From Cristatella mucedo (taxonomy: Eukaryota > Bryozoa > Phylactolaemata > Cristatellidae): DNA of 64,000 bases. Shown here piece by piece: positions 46,726 to 57,954 of the stretch (position 1 is its first letter; each line of letters opens with the position of its first letter). The stretch lies in contig WPIO01000206.1 in the NCBI GenBank assembly GCA_009760855.2, positions 180,001 to 244,000 of the forward strand. Reading direction: 5' to 3'. The position numbers and the translations under genes were made by a program. The notes beneath the pieces were generated by a model. The model searched no databases and had not been told where the DNA came from. It saw only the letters and a list, made by a program, of their open reading frames with translations.

Positions 46726-47464
46726 GAGGTAGCCGTTAATTACAAGTGGTCTCTCTCTATCGAACTATTGTTCATCTAGCTTCCACAAGGTAAGTTGATA
46801 TACATCTGAAAGAATAATTTTCGAGTCGTCAGCCAATGCTTGTTTTAGTCTGATTGCTTACTTCACCTTCATTAAAAGACGCCAGTATGCGTTTTTAGTA
46901 CTTGTGTCTTATGCTGGGTGAAATCGAACGCTGGGCCTCGACTTGCAGAGGTGCTTAATAATTGCGGCACGGCCGCATGGTAGAAGACTTTTATTGATTC
47001 CAGAGTGGCTTGAAAGCGTTTTGTCACAAATGATAGTTGGTGCATGCATGAATATGCTTGGTAGCTCAACAAGCCAGCACTTCCTGCTTTGTAGTAATTG
47101 GAATGGTCCAGACCGATCAAACTTTTCAAAGCTCCTTGTCGTACGATACTCTCACTCTGTATCACAGGTCGCTGGTGCTGGCAGTAAGCAAATTGTAATT
47201 ACCCTCTGCAAGCTGGAGAGTTAGCCGCCGCCAAGTCTTTTCTGCAGTTACATGAACTGACTTTGTAATCAGCAAACCGTAATTCAGTGCTTTTACTCCT
47301 ACTTTTACTCCTCAGTCTCTTATCGTAACCGGAATAGTCACAGCACACGTCGCCGCATAGAGATATGAAACGCCTATCCCCTAGGCGATTTAGAAATGAT
47401 TTAGTGTAGGTTTGAGTCTACATGTGCCTTATGACTCCCTTGTTAGTGAGCATAAATAAATAAA
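46726..47464. other. No recognised feature
   Basis: Short open frames on both strands around 46870-47220, unassigned. Confidence 0.4.
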
Positions 47465-47565
47465 TCCTAGCTGATTAAACAGCCCCCTTTTGTTTAGCGA
47501 CCTAAGAGCCTTTACGGCTGTCACCACCACTTGCAGTGGCAAAAAAGGATCACGACATAGCAATC
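47465..47565 (-). mobile_element. tRNA-derived SINE (family 1), antisense fragment
   Basis: CTAAGAGCCTTTACGGCTG, TCACCACCACTTGCAGTGG, AAAAAAGGATCACG; box B side lost. Confidence 0.65.
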
Positions 47566-48329
47566 ACCAGGAAGACTTGAGAACAGCATCTATCTACTTT
47601 GGTTTACAGGATGTCACTGTAGCTTTTTTCTGACATCCATCATGTTGAGCACCAGGATTCATGCCACTGATAGGCAAGCATTTCTATAGCACATATCAGT
47701 ACACTAAGACGGCACTGACACAGCACATTAGTGGTTTAGATCCTTGATTAGTGGCATATTATATGGCATACGTGCAGTTTACATCAATTTCCGACGTCTA
47801 TCAATCAAATCATGAAATTTAAACTTGGGCCATCTAAAGAGTCTCCACGAGTCTCATTGTTTTCACGTAAATTAAAGCTTATCGTGCTGATCTAGTCGTT
47901 AAGTACAAGCTAGGCTATCGTTTTTTCGCAGTCGGCACACTGCCAGACCTGTGCTGCGATTAAATTATGTCTTTCAGCACTTCAAACTGTCACCACCCTT
48001 ATAACATGCACTGCAATCATTCTTGTACAGAAGTCGGGCTTCTTCAGTTAAATAACGATTCGACCATTCTAGCCGTTAAGGCAGAATCACTCATAAGCAG
48101 CAAAGCCTAGTGCTCGAAGATGGCTCTGCTAGCATGTCCCCTGTACTATCAGCTTGAAATCTGGATATCTTGTTCCACAACGACCTTTACCAGATGACCT
48201 CATCGTCTATACAGTCAAGTATGCCCACTTTCAGCCGCTTCATTTGGTAAAATTCTGGCCTTGAAAGGTGGTCCAGGCCATTTTAAATCACATTTATGCT
48301 TCTATAACTCACTGCTTTCAGGCCTATGT
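47566..48329. other. No recognised feature
   Basis: Parts near 48185-48320 vaguely resemble L2-like RT sequence (ATGACCTCATCG, CTATAACTCACTGCTT), too decayed to annotate firmly. Confidence 0.35.
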
Positions 48330-49175
48330 GCCTGTGCAATAAGATAGCTACATATTCCTCATAGTCCTTGCTGTGTTCGTGCACACTGTCATTTACCTGG
48401 ATGTGCATACAGAAACCGTACATTTCGTCAATCTTTTGGCATTCTTTTCCCCAGCATTTGTAATGTGCGTGGATGTTTCTTATGCTGCTACGCATGTGTT
48501 AGGTTAGTCTTATCGCAGGTATGTAGTATATCAGCAATTGCATGGTAATAGTCGGAGCTAATAATAATGCCCAGGTTCTACTGCAGATGCAGTCACGGAG
48601 TCAGGATTATTGCTTGCAGTCGTATTTATGACTAGCACTCAGTGGCCGAGCTAAAGCGGCAGGTTGATGATTGTCCCTCGTGGAGAAATGGAAGTACCTA
48701 AATCCTGGGGCAAATTTCCTCAGACCCAAAGGGTGAAAGCAGTGAGAAGATGTGAGAGGACCCAGTCGAAAAGAATTGTCAATTTTTTAATTAACTGTTT
48801 TTATGTGCTGCTTATGTCATGAAGTGCGAAAGAGCCTGGAACTCCCCTTCCTAAACCTGAAAATCTCGTCTCCTAATCCCTGCAAGCACTATGGTCCCAT
48901 CTTGGATGGAAAGACATTCGGCATATCTGCACAAGCAGCCGCATGTTTGTAACACCCACTACAACCACGGCTTGACACTTGGTTGACAATGGCTTTATGC
49001 TGTTTTTAAGTCCTCCTGGAGCTTACAAACGAATGAAATTGATACCACAGTAAACGAAACAGTCCAACCCACAATACCTTTAACACGACAACCGCAGCAA
49101 CGGGAGTACAAACACCAAATCTAGTAGGATGTGGCCCATCCTCGATTAGCCACCACTGTCTCTTATTCGGACTGT
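48330..49175 (+). repeat. Segmental duplication, partial copy C
   Basis: Matches 42900-43760 and 49540-50365. Ends in the Tc1 remnant (minus strand SPNKRQWWLIEDGPHPTRFG) exactly at a CA/TA microsatellite. It lacks the RING gene. Confidence 0.85.
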
Positions 49176-49212
<37 letters not shown>

Positions 49213-49232
49213 GTATATATATATTTATATAT
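49176..49232. repeat. (CA)n(TA)n microsatellite
   Basis: Separates duplication copies C and B. Confidence 0.95.
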
Positions 49233-51220
49233 GAATTTAATTTCTCATTCAGGCATTTAATGGAATCAGCTTTCCCTCTGATGCTCGCTTGTGCAGCATC
49301 TTCCAGTAGTATCTATGCTGCTACTTGTATGCTACAGTGTATGCAATAGATTTATTGAGCAACAGCTTCTTCTCCAGTTGATCTGCTCTTTTAGCTGTTC
49401 TTCTTCAAACCTAAATGACATCTTATATTGACCTCGTCTGCAATTCCCATGAAGCCAAAATCAGAGTAAAGATTCACGACTGACAGTGTAACTTCGTCTG
49501 GCACTATAACTTCGTCTGATTTTACATTTCACATGCAGTCTACAAGCTACCTATTACTCATAGTATTTGCTGTATTCGTGTGCACTGTCATTGACCTCAC
49601 TGTGCATACTGTAATCGTGCATTTCGCCTTTAATCTTTTGGAATACTTTTCCCCAGCATTTATCAATGTGTGTGGACGTTGCTTATGCTGCTAAGAAAGT
49701 TTTAAGTTAGTTCTATTGCAGGAATTGCATGCTAATATTCGCAGCTTTTTATCATGCCCAGGTTCTACAGCAAATGCAGTCACCGAACCAGAATTATCGC
49801 TTGCATTAGCATTTATGACTAGCACTCAGTGGCCAAGTTAAAAGGGCATGGTGATAATTCCCCCACCCCCCTGGAGAAATGAATGTTCCTTAATCCTGGG
49901 GCAAATTTCTTCCCACGCGATGAGTGGGAGATGTGAGTAGACGCAAAAGGAACTAGTCGAGTAGAATTGTCAATTTTTCCATTAACTGTTTTTATGTGCT
50001 GCGTATGTCATTAAGTCTGAAGGAGCCTAGAGCTCTCCTTCCTTAACCTGAAAATCTTGTCTCCTGACCCCTGAAAGCACTGCGGTCCCATCCTGGATAA
50101 AAAGCCCTTCGCTATATTTACACTTGCAGCCGCATGTTTGCCACATGCACTACAACAATGGCCACCTGGTTGACTATGGCTTTATGCAGTGTTAAAGTCT
50201 TCCCGGAGCTTTCAAACGAATGCTATTGATGCCACAGTAAACGAAACAGTCCAACACACAATTTCCTTAACACGACAACCTCAGCATGGGGAGTTCAAAC
50301 ACCAAATCTAGTAGGATGTGGCCCCTCCTCGATTAGCCACCACTTCTCCTATTTGGACAGTCATGGACTCGACGAGTTTCAGAGTTATGTCGGATGGTAT
50401 AGCATGCCATACTGCTTGCAATGTGTCCCATAATTGGCAGCACAACTTTGGCATTATGCTTCGGATCGATGTCCTGTTGAAGCATGAAATTAGCGCCTTG
50501 CAGTCGCAATGCACTGGGCACAGCAACGTCGGCCAGGATACCCAGGTAGCCATTTCGATCCATTTTGCCCTCAATGAGGGAAAGAGTCAAATATGTGCAC
50601 TTTTAAAGGAAAAAGTTTATATTTTCCTTGTGATCCATTTTTTATTTTTCCTGGACGGGCTGTAGTGTGATGCAGATGTTTTAATTAATGTGCTAGACTA
50701 TTATCGATATGCTTTCCTATACACCCGTTTTACGAGTGTCTGATGTACAATATTTTTTCATTCTTTTTTAACAATTAGTTTCCGTGATCAACTTTTGTAG
50801 CTTATCTACCAGCCAGCCTTTTGGTTAGTGCCTTTTTTAGAACATCCATTGCACAACTGTTTCCGCTGCACCGACTTGCATCGATGAACGAACGCCTGCT
50901 GTCTTGCATCGCCTGTGGACAAATTGCAGAGGAGCCACTGCTGCTGCGCTGCTTGCACAGCTGCGGCAGTCTCTGTGCAGATCAAGCATGCACAGCAGAG
51001 GGCTCAAAGAGCATGCTCTGCCCTGCTTGCAAAATATCCGCCGACATCAGTTTACCGAAGCATCACAACGGCTTCATTGCCAACTTGGGGAGACTTACAA
51101 CAGCTGTGCGAGATGCAGGCAATTGCACTTTTTGCAGAGAGGATGGCAAACCAGACGAGCAGGCAGACGACTAGTGCATGCAGTGCCAGAGATCCGTATG
51201 CTCAGCCTGCTTGCCAGGCC
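49233..51220 (+). repeat. Segmental duplication, copy B
   Basis: Matches 42640-44403, including the Tc1 remnant and the RING coding region. Unlike copy A it continues without interruption into the rest of the TRIM gene. Confidence 0.88.
50308..50600 (-). pseudogene. Tc1-like transposase remnant (copy B)
   Basis: Longer than copy A. In one frame: EGKMDRNGYLGIL and FMLQQDIDPKHNAKVV (the second catalytic Asp block); then, after a frameshift, LQAVWHAIPSDITLKLVESM and GEVVANRGGATSY. Decayed. Confidence 0.85.
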
Positions 51221-51941
51221 ATAGCCGATGCAACCCCGATCACGTGATTGTCGCCATCGATCAGATCAAGAGCATGAGTAAAGTGCTGCAAGCCTCTAGA
51301 CAGCAGCAATGCCTGTAGCACCGGAAGCCGCTGGATCTGCTATGCTTTGACTGCAAGAAAGCCAAGTGCACCGACTGCCTCACACAGTGCCTGGGCCCAC
51401 GACACTCCGTTGCTCAGCCGCTAAAAGAACCGAAAGCCGAAGCTTTTTTGAAGGATGCACGAGAGAGTATACAGCATCTTCTTCAGGGTGTACATGCAAA
51501 GTCTGTACAGCTGCTTTGGGCCAAAAGTCTGGTCAGCGACATCCGATCGGCTCGTGCCATTCACCTAGACGAGCTGAGGACGAAGAAGAAGTATGCTGTG
51601 GATGCTCTAAGCAAAAGCTTTAAAGAAGCAAAGAGCAATTTCAAGGACTGCTATGACCAGCTCGAGGAGAGTGCTGTGGCCCTGCAAAGCTTGGCCGAGC
51701 AGCTGAACCTGTCAGTGCAGCATGCCTCAGCACACATCAGCAGCATCACAGATTTGGCCAGCGACTCGGATTTCCTGGACCAGCAGGTGACCTTGAGGTT
51801 GGGGCTCGAAGTGGTTGACAAGCAGCTGGATAGCTTCAGTGAGACACCGGATGCTGAAAAGCTTGTGGCTCTGAATGGATCTTTGCCTTATGACTTGGAC
51901 GATGTGTTCAATTTAGATGGGAGCTCCAGAGCTTACCTCAG
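50884..51941 (+). pseudogene. TRIM exon 1: RING, two B-boxes, coiled coil, two in-frame stops
   Basis: CIAC, CLHSCGSLC (the fifth zinc ligand is Gly, TGC to GGC against copy A), CPAC. TAG at 51172-51174 precedes CMQC of B-box 1; TAG at 51316-51318 lies between C and H of B-box 2. After the stops the frame is open for over 200 codons with a heptad-rich region (DARESIQHLL, KKKYAVDALSKSFKEA, YDQLEESAVAL) and ends at CTCAG/GTAACT. The long intact frame after the stops suggests recent inactivation. Confidence 0.72.
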
Positions 51942-52044
51942 GTAACTGCTTGCTAAGCTCTGCAGTTTTTGCATGCCTTGGCTCGAGGTGCTGGCACCCA
52001 ATCTTGCTGAAGTTTAACAGTTGCACTCTTTGAGGCCATTTCGT

Positions 52045-52660
52045 TGTAGACTAGGCTTGTCTTTCGTGAGCGTCACAGTTGCCACATCACACCACTTCTT
52101 GCCGAACCGCACTTGTTACCAGTCAAGCAACGGATTGACTTCAAGGTTTTGTCGCTCACATTTAGGTCACTTCATTTTTTGGCTTCAGCTTAAGTCTCAA
52201 ATCTACTCCCCCACCTGGTCAAGCATCGTACCACCTGCTTTTCGGAATTCAACACTCTACCAATGCCTCGTAGAAAACTCTAGTCCTTTGGAGACCGTGC
52301 ATTCAGTTCGTATGCTCTCAAAGCCTGGAACTCACTCCAACTTACGTCAAAACATCCATCCCCTGACTTGACCACATTTAAAAGAACTTAAAAACACACC
52401 TATTTAGGACAGCATTTAGAGGATCCCGGTGATTGGTCTCTTATGTGCTCATGCATGCTGGCACTATGCAAGCTGCCACTAACCACATTTCAATGCTGAC
52501 CCTGTGCATGTCAGACCTAACCATGTTATTCATGTTGTTTATCAAGCACGATATTACTCACCATTCAGTCGCGTTTCCTTTTGCATCAACTGTAAAGTGC
52601 CTAGAAAGAGATTGGGTTCTTTGAGGGCGCTTTATCGAGTGCATTATTAATATTATTGTT
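52045..52660 (+). mobile_element. L2-like LINE fragment in TRIM intron
   Basis: RT C-terminus (frameshifted; GYQSSNGLTS-type translation in frame 3), 3' UTR and the tail GTAAAGTGCCTAGAAAGAG with GGGCGCTTTATCGAGTGC. It ends 5 nt before the acceptor of the next TRIM exon. Confidence 0.85.
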
Positions 52661-52664
52661 ATAG

Positions 52665-52733
52665 ACTGCCTCGACCGAATCCTAGCTGACGCTCGCTTTT
52701 ATAAGGATAATGCTGGTGGTAGTAACAATGCAG
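52665..52733 (+). CDS. TRIM small exon 2
   Basis: Acceptor TTATAG right after a LINE tail; strong donor CAG/GTGAGT. Open frame from 52667: CLDRILADARFYKD followed by a Gly/Asn-rich end. One base is left over, which joins exon 3 to give Ala. The left junction is out of phase with exon 1, so the original 5' border may have been altered by the LINE insertion. Confidence 0.5.
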
Positions 52734-53335
52734 GTGAGTTCACATTTTCTGAAGACAACTCGCCAGCTTAACAGCTTTCAGATTCCTAGCTACTAGTTTT
52801 CTAGCCTGCATGGCTGTGAGTAAAGCTGCCAGGATTGCATGCTTGCTTTTCCTCTCAATATTGTCAATACAGCAGTTTTTAGGAGACCTTTTGCTTAATT
52901 TGCTGCATTTGTAATTCAATGAAATCTACCTAGTTCATTTAGCTGTATCGTCAATTTTAGTGCACCTTTGCCTGTGCACCTTTGTGCTTTGCCACGATGT
53001 AGCTAAGAGATGTCTTTGGCTTGGTAGAGAGGCTAGAGTTGACATAGGAGCCTGGCAGGATTGCTAGTGCATTGAAATAATAGGTCAGTGCATCATAGAT
53101 GGGTCTTGTGATGTACCTTGTTAAGGCCTTGGCTGGCAGAAGTGGTCTCATTGCAGCAGCACGTTTTGAGCTAAGAATTTCTTATTTGTCAGGGCTGCCT
53201 AGATACCCCTTGCCAAAAGCTGAAGAATAACTACCATAAAATATAAAGTGCATTCAGCAGGAAAATATCGCTGAATACCTTCTATGACTACTCTCAATTC
53301 GACTTCGTAAGGTATTGGTTAATTTCTAAACTGAT

Positions 53336-53336
<1 letters not shown>

Positions 53337-53367
<31 letters not shown>

Positions 53368-54965
53368 TCACTTGATAAAGAGCACTCAGAGAACTTAATC
53401 TCTCTCTAGGTGCATTACATTTGCTGCAAAGCGAAATGCGATTGAATGGTAAGTAAAATCATGCTTGAAAAACAAACGAAATGAATAATATGGTTAGGGG
53501 TGACATGCACAGGGTCAGCATGCAAATGTGGTTAGTGGCACCATGCACAGTGTCAGCACCCATAAGCACATCAAAGAAGAATCACAGGGACCCACTAAAT
53601 GCTGTCCTTAACAGGTGTGTTTTTAGGTTACTTTTAAATGTGGTCAGGTCAGGGGATGTTCTGATGCAGGTCGGGAGGGAGTTCCAGGCTTTGGGAGCAT
53701 ATGAACTAAATGCACGGTCTCCAAAGGATTTAAGGTTTGTACGAGGTATTTCTAGACTGTTGGATTCCGAAAAGCAGGTGGTACGATGCTTGGCCTGATG
53801 GGGTAGTATATCAGAGAGATAGCCTGGAGCCATAGAATGAAGTGACCTAAAAGTGAGCGACAAAACCTTGAAGTCAATCCGTTGCTTGACTGGTAGCCAG
53901 TGCAGGTCGGCGAGAAGTGGAGTAATGTGGCAACTGCAACGCTCACGACAGACAAGCCTGGCTGCAGAGTTTTGCACCAGCTGCAATCGCCTGATCGCAC
54001 ATGCTGGTAGGCCAGTAAGCAGTGAGTTGCAGAAGTCGAGACGAGATGTCACGAATGCATGGACCAACTTGGACGTGGTATCCTCATCTAAACAAGCCCG
54101 AATTTTAGCAATGTTATGAAGCTAAAAATTGGCAGATTTGACTGTGGAGCTGATGTGGTCGTCTAACGAGAGGTCGCTTTGGAATATGACAACTAGATTT
54201 CGAGCTGTTTCAACTGGAGATATGCTGGCAGAGCCAATTTTGAGCGTCAGCCTTTCCAATTTCTGAATCACACTGGGTTTGCCCATAACTAGTATGGTAG
54301 TTTTATCATCGTTAAGTTTTAGAAAATTTGCTGCCATCCATGTGCGGATGTCATCAATGCATGCAGCAAGTGAGTTTAGAGAATTTGAGGTGCTTGAAGG
54401 CTGGGAGGGATCAAAGCAAAGGTACAACTGAGTGTCATCTGCATAGAAGTGAAAGCCTAGATTGTGCTTGGCAATCACATCAGCAAGAGGGAGAGTATAA
54501 ATCGTGAAAAGAACTGGACCTAGCACTCAGCCCTGAGGTACTCCATATTTCAGAGGTACTTCAGATGATCTTTGTCCATTCACGCCCATACTCTGGAGTC
54601 TCCCCACTGAGATAGGACCTGAACCACTGCAGAGCAGTGCCAGTGATGCCCAGGCGAGATGAGAGGCGCTCTAGAAGAACTTTGTGATCGATGGTATCAA
54701 AAGCTGCCGAAAGATCAAGCAAAACAAGCAGAGACACTCTACCCATGTCTGCATTTCCTAAGTAGGTCGTTGTATACCCGAAGTAATGCTGACTCTGTGG
54801 AGTGATTAGCTCTAAAGCCAGACTGGAACTTACTAGCAAGGTGTGAGGTTTCGATATACGAGTTCAGCTGGTCCGCCACGACCCGTTCGAGTGTCTTTGA
54901 TAGGAATGGTAGAAGGGAAACTGGGCGGTAATACTGAACATCATCAAGCTCAATTGTTCCCTAAC
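53337..54965 (-). mobile_element. L2-like LINE, longest readable copy (RT and 3' end)
   Basis: 5'-truncated copy in the TRIM intron. Minus strand order: [71 protein letters not shown] (catalytic YADD), [50 protein letters not shown], then the 3' UTR, GCACCTAGAGAGAGAT-type tail and (TTA)n. Sequence is typical of the L2/CR1 group. A few stops and frameshifts remain, so it is inactive but fairly young. Confidence 0.92.
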
Positions 54966-55150
54966 CTATCTGAGAGTGGTAATGTAGCTCGTGATTGAAG
55001 CCGATGGCAAATGTATGTTGGATGTACAGCACAAGAAATATTGTAAAGAATAGAAGATATTCGTGCATTCTAGCTAGACTGCAGACAGACTCTGCACAGA
55101 CAGCTCTCTGTCGCTGCCTGCATGCACAGAACCGGCATTCTTCGTTGTAG

Positions 55151-56234
55151 CAGATGAGCAGCCAGCGCTGCTGCACTTCGGCCCGGCCTCCAGAAGCTTC
55201 GAGACGTCTGTCTGGTGCTCGGACCTGTCTGTGACGTCAGAGGAGCATCTGCTCCCGGCTTCCAGGGAGCGCAGCCTGAAGGAATACAGTCAGAGTGGCA
55301 GAAAGCTGAGCGTCTGGAAACCTGCGAGGCTGAGCAACGGAGAGAACGACTGCATCACTGCAGTGCAGTCCCTGCAGGACGGACGTGCTGTTGTAGCCTT
55401 GGGGTACTCACGGCTCGTCCTGCTGCTCAGACGCAGCTCTGCTTGCTGCTCTTGCTCCTGCTGCTGAAAGCCTGCGCTCACGGGTCGTCCAGCTGCTCAG
55501 ACGCAGCTCTGCTGCTGCTGGAGGGGAGCAGTGGCTCGAGGACCGACGTATCGCTCTGCTGCCCTGGTCTCTATGTAAGCTGTCCGTGCTCGGCGACCTG
55601 CTCGCTGTGGCCGAGCGGGTCGGCCGAGGGCTGCAGCTGCTGCCGCTGAGCTCAGGGCGGCTGCAGCACACCAGGCAGTGCGAGTATGAGATAGAGAGTG
55701 TGGCTCTCACTGCTGCTGCTCTGGTCACTACGAGCTACAGCATGTTGGAGCTGGACGATGGCAGAGAGCTGTACGTAGTGGACAGCTGCAGCCACCGAGG
55801 TGACAGACAATGGAGACACGAGCTGAGCAGTGAGGAGCAAGCGCTGGGCGTCTGTGCTGAAGGTGGCATCGTGTACCTGGCTGTGTGGGGGGTGAGGAGA
55901 CAGCAAGCCCTGTGTGAGGGCGCTCTGTGCTGTGACTGGGCAGGTGCAGCAGCAGGTGCTCTCCTACAGCAGCCACGGCCTGCGGCAGCCTCGGTACCTG
56001 TCACTGGGTAGACAGACAGACAGACAGACAGACAGAGGACCGTGCTTGTCACAGCTGGCCATGGACGAGCAGACTGTCACCATGTACCCTGCTGTTGCAG
56101 CTGAGAGCAGACGAAGAAGGGAAGGCAGCTGCAGCCTTTCTGCTCTGGGAGGCAGCTACCTAGCACTGCATGTCACTCAGCTTCTTATGATTGCCTGTCA
56201 CGTACCTGTGCACTCTTACCTTTTAGCAAATTAA
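55151..56234 (+). pseudogene. TRIM exon 3: C-terminal domain
   Basis: Acceptor TCGTTGTAG; begins ADEQPALLHFGP in phase with exon 2. Alternating hydrophobic strands with repeated VW, VVAL, LLAVAERV and LYVVDS segments suggest a beta-propeller-like fold; I cannot name the family. Near 55404-55510 the frame breaks at a partial 70-bp duplication; a 108-nt GT-AG mini-intron there would restore it. Near 55920 the best frame shifts by one and runs over a GACA tetranucleotide repeat (56009-56036) to TAA at 56232-56234. Confidence 0.5.
56009..56036. repeat. (GACA)n microsatellite
   Basis: Six to seven GACA units inside the presumed C-terminal coding exon. Confidence 0.9.
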
Positions 56235-56238
56235 TAAA
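56233..56238 (+). terminator. Polyadenylation signal AATAAA of the TRIM gene
   Basis: AATAAA followed by an A run, overlapping the last stop codon of the TRIM frame. Confidence 0.5.
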
Positions 56239-57615
56239 AAAAAATCCATGATTTATCGACTCCAGCGTCTTGTAGCACGAGCTCCAAGCACGAGCAGCTG
56301 TAGTCAGCTGCTGCTGCAGCATGTGGCACTGAGGTGCTGCCAGCGTTTGGTCGATGTTACGTCCTAGCAGACGCTGCTCCTGACGTCACGAAATATCAGA
56401 CGGCTAGCAAGCAATCAGCTTGCTGACAGCTCCTTGCTAGGCACTTGTCTGGCAGCTTGGTCCCCTCTAGGTTTTAGCAGACTAGGTAAATTTAAACCAA
56501 GTTAGGATAGCGTTCAGTACCACCCCTGGCTAGGTAGCATGCACTGAATCTTGCACGCAAAGCAAACCGTAGCGATACAAAAAAAGTTCACCGAGGCTAT
56601 GGGGCAAGCCGACCGGAACTACCGCGTCTTTCGCCGTGACTTTAATACAAAGAAAATGGTGCAAGGTTTTGGCTGGTAGTGACCATAACCGGAAGCGAGT
56701 TCCAGACCACTTGCCTCTCTTTTCTCGTAGGCGGGGCTGCTTCCGCTGCGGCGCTTTCAAGGCAGCAGACAGAGCAGCCACTCTGGCACGAAGCCACATC
56801 TTTAGATAACGACAAGCCGCAGGCTGTTAGGCCTTCCACAAGAGCAGCCGCAACGGCTGCCGGACATTCGCCAGAAAGCACGTCGGAAGTGCATATTAGC
56901 TTGTCATTTAATATCATATATTGTGTAATGCAATGTCATATTATATAATATGATAGTAGGTAGTATGATATAGATATAATATAATAGGATCTCTCGCTGT
57001 CCGAAGATGGCCACAAGGAGGATATCTACGGCTCGAAGTCAAGCCGCCCAGATCTGGCGCCAGGCGAGATGCTTGGGCTTCTGGAACCGAAAGAGTGTTT
57101 CTTACTTTGAGTCCCGTCACTTCCGGTGCAGAGGCGGCGGCGGCGATCGCCAAGCCATCGCCGGTCAGCTGGCTGGCCGCCGCCGACGCTGATTGGCGCT
57201 CTGCCGCTGCAACGGGTGCCGAGTCGTTTGCTGCAGACGCTCGTGCAGCTCAGTTCGTAGACAGATCTAGGACAACAGAATTACCGAGTCACGTAGAGTT
57301 TCCGGGGAATACAAGTTACGCTATCTTCCTGGTAGACAGTTAATTGATGTAAAACTATGCTGCAAGCTCGGCAATTTTTAAATGTCAACGCCAACGTAGT
57401 TACTGTCAAGGGAGGTGCGGGTTTACATACGGGGCTCGAGTGCACGGCAGCGTCACGACGAAGAAGAATGACGAATGGCGAAGCCCCTACATACCTGTTA
57501 TGGGTGAGACGACGGCTGCATTGAAAACAAGCGACACAGGTGACACACGCGGGCGTGCGGAAATACAGCAGTCGTGGTAGTTGGGTATGTTGCTCCTGAG
57601 CATGAGGCGTGAAGA
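56239..57615. other. GC-rich unassigned region
   Basis: CpG-rich between 56690 and 57270 with several short frames rich in Ala and Arg on both strands. A possible start ATG in good context at 57007 (GAAGATGGCC) gives only 61 codons. It may be a promoter/first-exon region, but no family was recognised. Confidence 0.3.
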
Positions 57616-57741
<126 letters not shown>

Positions 57742-57954
57742 CGGAAACAGAGACAGAGATACAGAGATAGTGGACATTGTCCACACAGGCCGATGGGCTG
57801 GTTGTGAGTGAAAACGCATGGAAGAGGTATGGGGTCGTGCCGGCGTGTTAAATTGGGTGGGCAGAGAGACAGCAATTCCACGCCCACAAAAAATATATTG
57901 TTGTAAATGTAAATCGCCAATTCTAGCGATCTTATCAAAGCGCACAACAACTCT

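Larger units (their letters stand above)
50884..56234 (+). pseudogene. TRIM-like gene (RING, B-boxes, coiled coil, C-terminal domain), apparently disrupted
   Basis: TRIM proteins are E3 ubiquitin ligases built as RING, B-box, coiled coil and C-terminal domain. Exon 1 (50884-51941) has a RING-like start, B-box pieces CTFC/CMQC/CSAC, CL-stop-H/CFDC/CTDC, and a long helical region. Exon 2 is 52665-52733 and exon 3 starts at 55151; the exon 2-3 join is in phase. An AATAAA lies at 56233-56238. Defects: ATG of copy A is ATT here (50848), so the start shifts to 50884; stops at 51172-51174 and 51316-51318; a RING cysteine is Gly; a frame break in exon 3; the exon 1-2 join is out of phase. Best read as a pseudogene unless stops are recoded. 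Confidence 0.7.

Noticed and set aside
47566-48329. Possible further L2-like LINE fragment
   Set aside because: Only a few short matching words near 48190-48320; too weak to annotate.
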